Positions 49,901-52,900 of a stretch of DNA of 64,000 bases are shown here, in pieces (positions within the stretch are counted from its first letter, which is position 1; the number at the start of each line of letters is the position of its first letter). Source of the DNA: Megalonaias nervosa (taxonomy: Eukaryota > Mollusca > Bivalvia > Unionida > Unionidae); assembly GCA_016617855.1 (NCBI GenBank), contig JAECUM010009738.1, forward strand, positions 50,070-114,069. The letters are read 5' to 3'. Made by a program: the position numbers and the translations under genes. The notes beneath the pieces are model-generated. The model saw only the letters and a program-made list of their open reading frames with translations. It was not told the origin of the DNA and made no database searches.

Positions 49901-52900
49901 GTAATTATATCATACAGTCTGAAGCATGTACAGTGGACACAATAATTTTATGGTGTTATGTTTAAACAGCCACATTTTCAGTGTCCCTTGCAATAAAGAA
50001 CTGCAGCAATAAACCTATGTTAAACAACAACCTATCTTTAAGAGGCCATTTTCCTTACTTCCCAGAGGTGGCTATGTAAGACAGATTTGACTGTAAATAT
50101 AATGATAGTCTTTACCATTGAGAGGTTTTTCTGAATTCTGTTCCTGATGCAGATTTGCAGAACTACTGTTTACAAAAATGTGAATAAATTAAATACCTTT
50201 ATACTATTTTTTAGGTGATTCTTATGCATGGCTTGTTCTTTCAGAAATACACCCACTACTCAATGTGCGAAAACCACAAGAAAAAACACACAAGAAGCCT
50301 GCCAAACAGAAGCAGAAATCTGGCAAGTCAGAGAAGTCAAAACATAAAGGTAACACAGTCTCTTGGCCAAACTCGCAGAGCTTTGGTAAAGATGGATAGA
50401 ACTTTTATAAAGGCAATGCAGTTGTGATTATTTGCATAGGTGTTATTGAACTTTTTAATTTTGCTTGATTTATTTGGCACTTTTTCATGTACTACTTTAA
50501 ACTCAAAAAGTTTATTGTATTTAGAATTAACATTAACATACATTGTAAAGTGTATTTAGGTCACAGAAACCTGCTTTTCTTCTATTAGTGGTGGCTCTAG
50601 GATTTGGGATCATCATGCAGGAGCAGAGCAGAAGCACAGAATTACACAATATTTTTAATTTATACTTTTGTCCTGTGCCTTTTAAAAGAAAGTGGGGGGT
50701 GGCATGATATCCATGTTTAACAAGAGGACATGGTATCCATGTTTCCAACTTCTTATCCCATCCATAGCACTTTTGTTTCTGTTCTGTAACTTCAGAGCAA
50801 TTAGAGATTAAGGGATGAAACTTGGTATACTTATACATCCTAACTATGAGATGCGTTGCAGTTCACATTTGGATTTTTATCTTCAGTGTCAAGGTCATAG
50901 TTCCATAGTTTACACTTTCATTACAGTTTTCCTTATGTTCTTCAGCTTTAAAGCCATTTAAAATAATGGATGGAACTTGATATGAATGATCATTAGAAAG
51001 TGTGTAATACCACATTGGGGTGATCTTGTCTTCAAGGTCAAGATCTAAGCTCAGTATTCTTTGTTTTCCATTGCACTTTGTTTTCCACTCTGTGACTTTA
51101 GAGCTGTCAGGGTCTTATTCCCAAAGTCAGGTTCACTGGAACATTTAGTCTTCAACCCCTTTTTCCCCGGTTCTTCCTCCAGCATTAATACTGGCCGCCA
51201 TGTGTAGCCTATCGTGTGCTGAAAAATGGCGTTAAACCCAACAACAACAACAACAACAACAACTTTCTAAGTGAAAAAGTTCATGACAAAGATCCAATTA
51301 AAATGTTTATTTAGTTTTAAGTGAAATTTAAGGGAGTATTTTTTTTCTTCCCAAAATGAGTAAAATATAGATAGTTTTCAGCATTTCTGTTAGGGTTGCA
51401 CTACTACCAGTACTTTGTACTGGCAAGGACAGAAAAGCTGGTACAAGACCAAATTGTACTGGTACAGTTGCTGATCAGTGAATCTCATCAATGTATGGTT
51501 TATCACTTGCATGGAGTGCAGAAAATTATTTTGTAAACAATACTTTAGAGTAAGAAAATGAAATGAATGAGTTTCAGACCTTTACAGGAGCTGAGTTTGT
51601 AATGGACAGCGTCAGAAGTCAAGGCCATGACACTATAGTTATTCCACACAGCATTGCGAATTTTATCGGTGATTCAGTAAAATTGTCTGGTCAGCTTCAT
51701 TAAATGTAGCTAAATATACCTAATTCTTTTCACATAAAGTATTTACACAAATTAGGTACTTTTAGTTATATTTAATGATACTGACCTGAAAATTGACCTG
51801 GTTAAAGATAGAATAAAATTTGTGTCGCTTTGTGGAACAAACTATAGTGTAATCCCATTCCAATATCATCACTATCGGTCACCAACTTAATCCTCATACA
51901 GTTAACAACTTCGGTTTGGAGTTCACGTATAAAGTAAATAGTTAAATTGTTTTCATGCACTGCATAAAATGTTTAGTTTTGGTGGCAAGGTGTGAATGGA
52001 AGCCTTGAGCTCCATCATGGCTAGATCACTTGACTTACAGTCATCTATAAATAGAAACCAGCAAAATCCAAAACCAAACCGGTCCTGCAGCAAAGAAACA
52101 TATAATTATAAATTTGTTTTGAGTAAATAAAAGCACCTTTGGTGTGCAGAAAGTTTAATTCCATGGCAAAGAAATATCTTGATATTCAGGTATTTATTTC
52201 ATAACTCAGATAATATTAGTGATGGTTTTCAGGTTCCAGTGCAACTGATTTGGTGTCGATGCTGAAACACGGAATTGAAATATTACTTGCCCATTTAAAT
52301 GGAAACTCCTTGTTTCTTAATTTAATTGCAGTAGTTCTTGAATCGCTGCTTGAATTTGAAATATGTGCATTAGAAGGTGAAAAAGCCTTTGACGAGTAAT
52401 CCTTTGAAACTGGAACATTATGTTTATCTTCATCTGCAGCACTTGTTATTCATTTTTCTAGTATATGCCTCTATTTCATTGCAACTGTTGCAACTGACAT
52501 CTGATGGATACACTTATATTATGACTGCTACTTACTGCTAGCAAAATTAGGGCAAAGTCATCCATTTTCACATTTCAGTTACTGTTTTACTGTCATCAGC
52601 AACCACATGCAGATTGCAGCCAGCAACCTGATTTTTAGGTAAATCATACATTCAAGACCACTATGAATGATCGTGTTGCAAAAGCAGATAAACCTACCAC
52701 AGACCTTGATTTAAACCTTGGTAAACATGAATGTAAACCAAACAAAAGTAGATGTTGCTAATTGCCATGTAATCTGTAATGTCTTCATCTATGATAGTAG
52801 TAAGTGATAATCATTTTCTGGATTTGATTGTTATTATTGAAGAGTGGTAATAGTGATGATAATGATGACAACAAAGGCATCTTTATATTTGGCTTATAGT

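Noticed and set aside
50940..50985. Alternative RBBP5 terminal exon starting after TTCTTCAG (ALKPFKIMDG)
   Set aside because: In phase and superficially like SPFKPK, but it lies in a diverged repeat whose sentence-like text recurs nearby (GGATGAAACTTGGTAT at ~50815).
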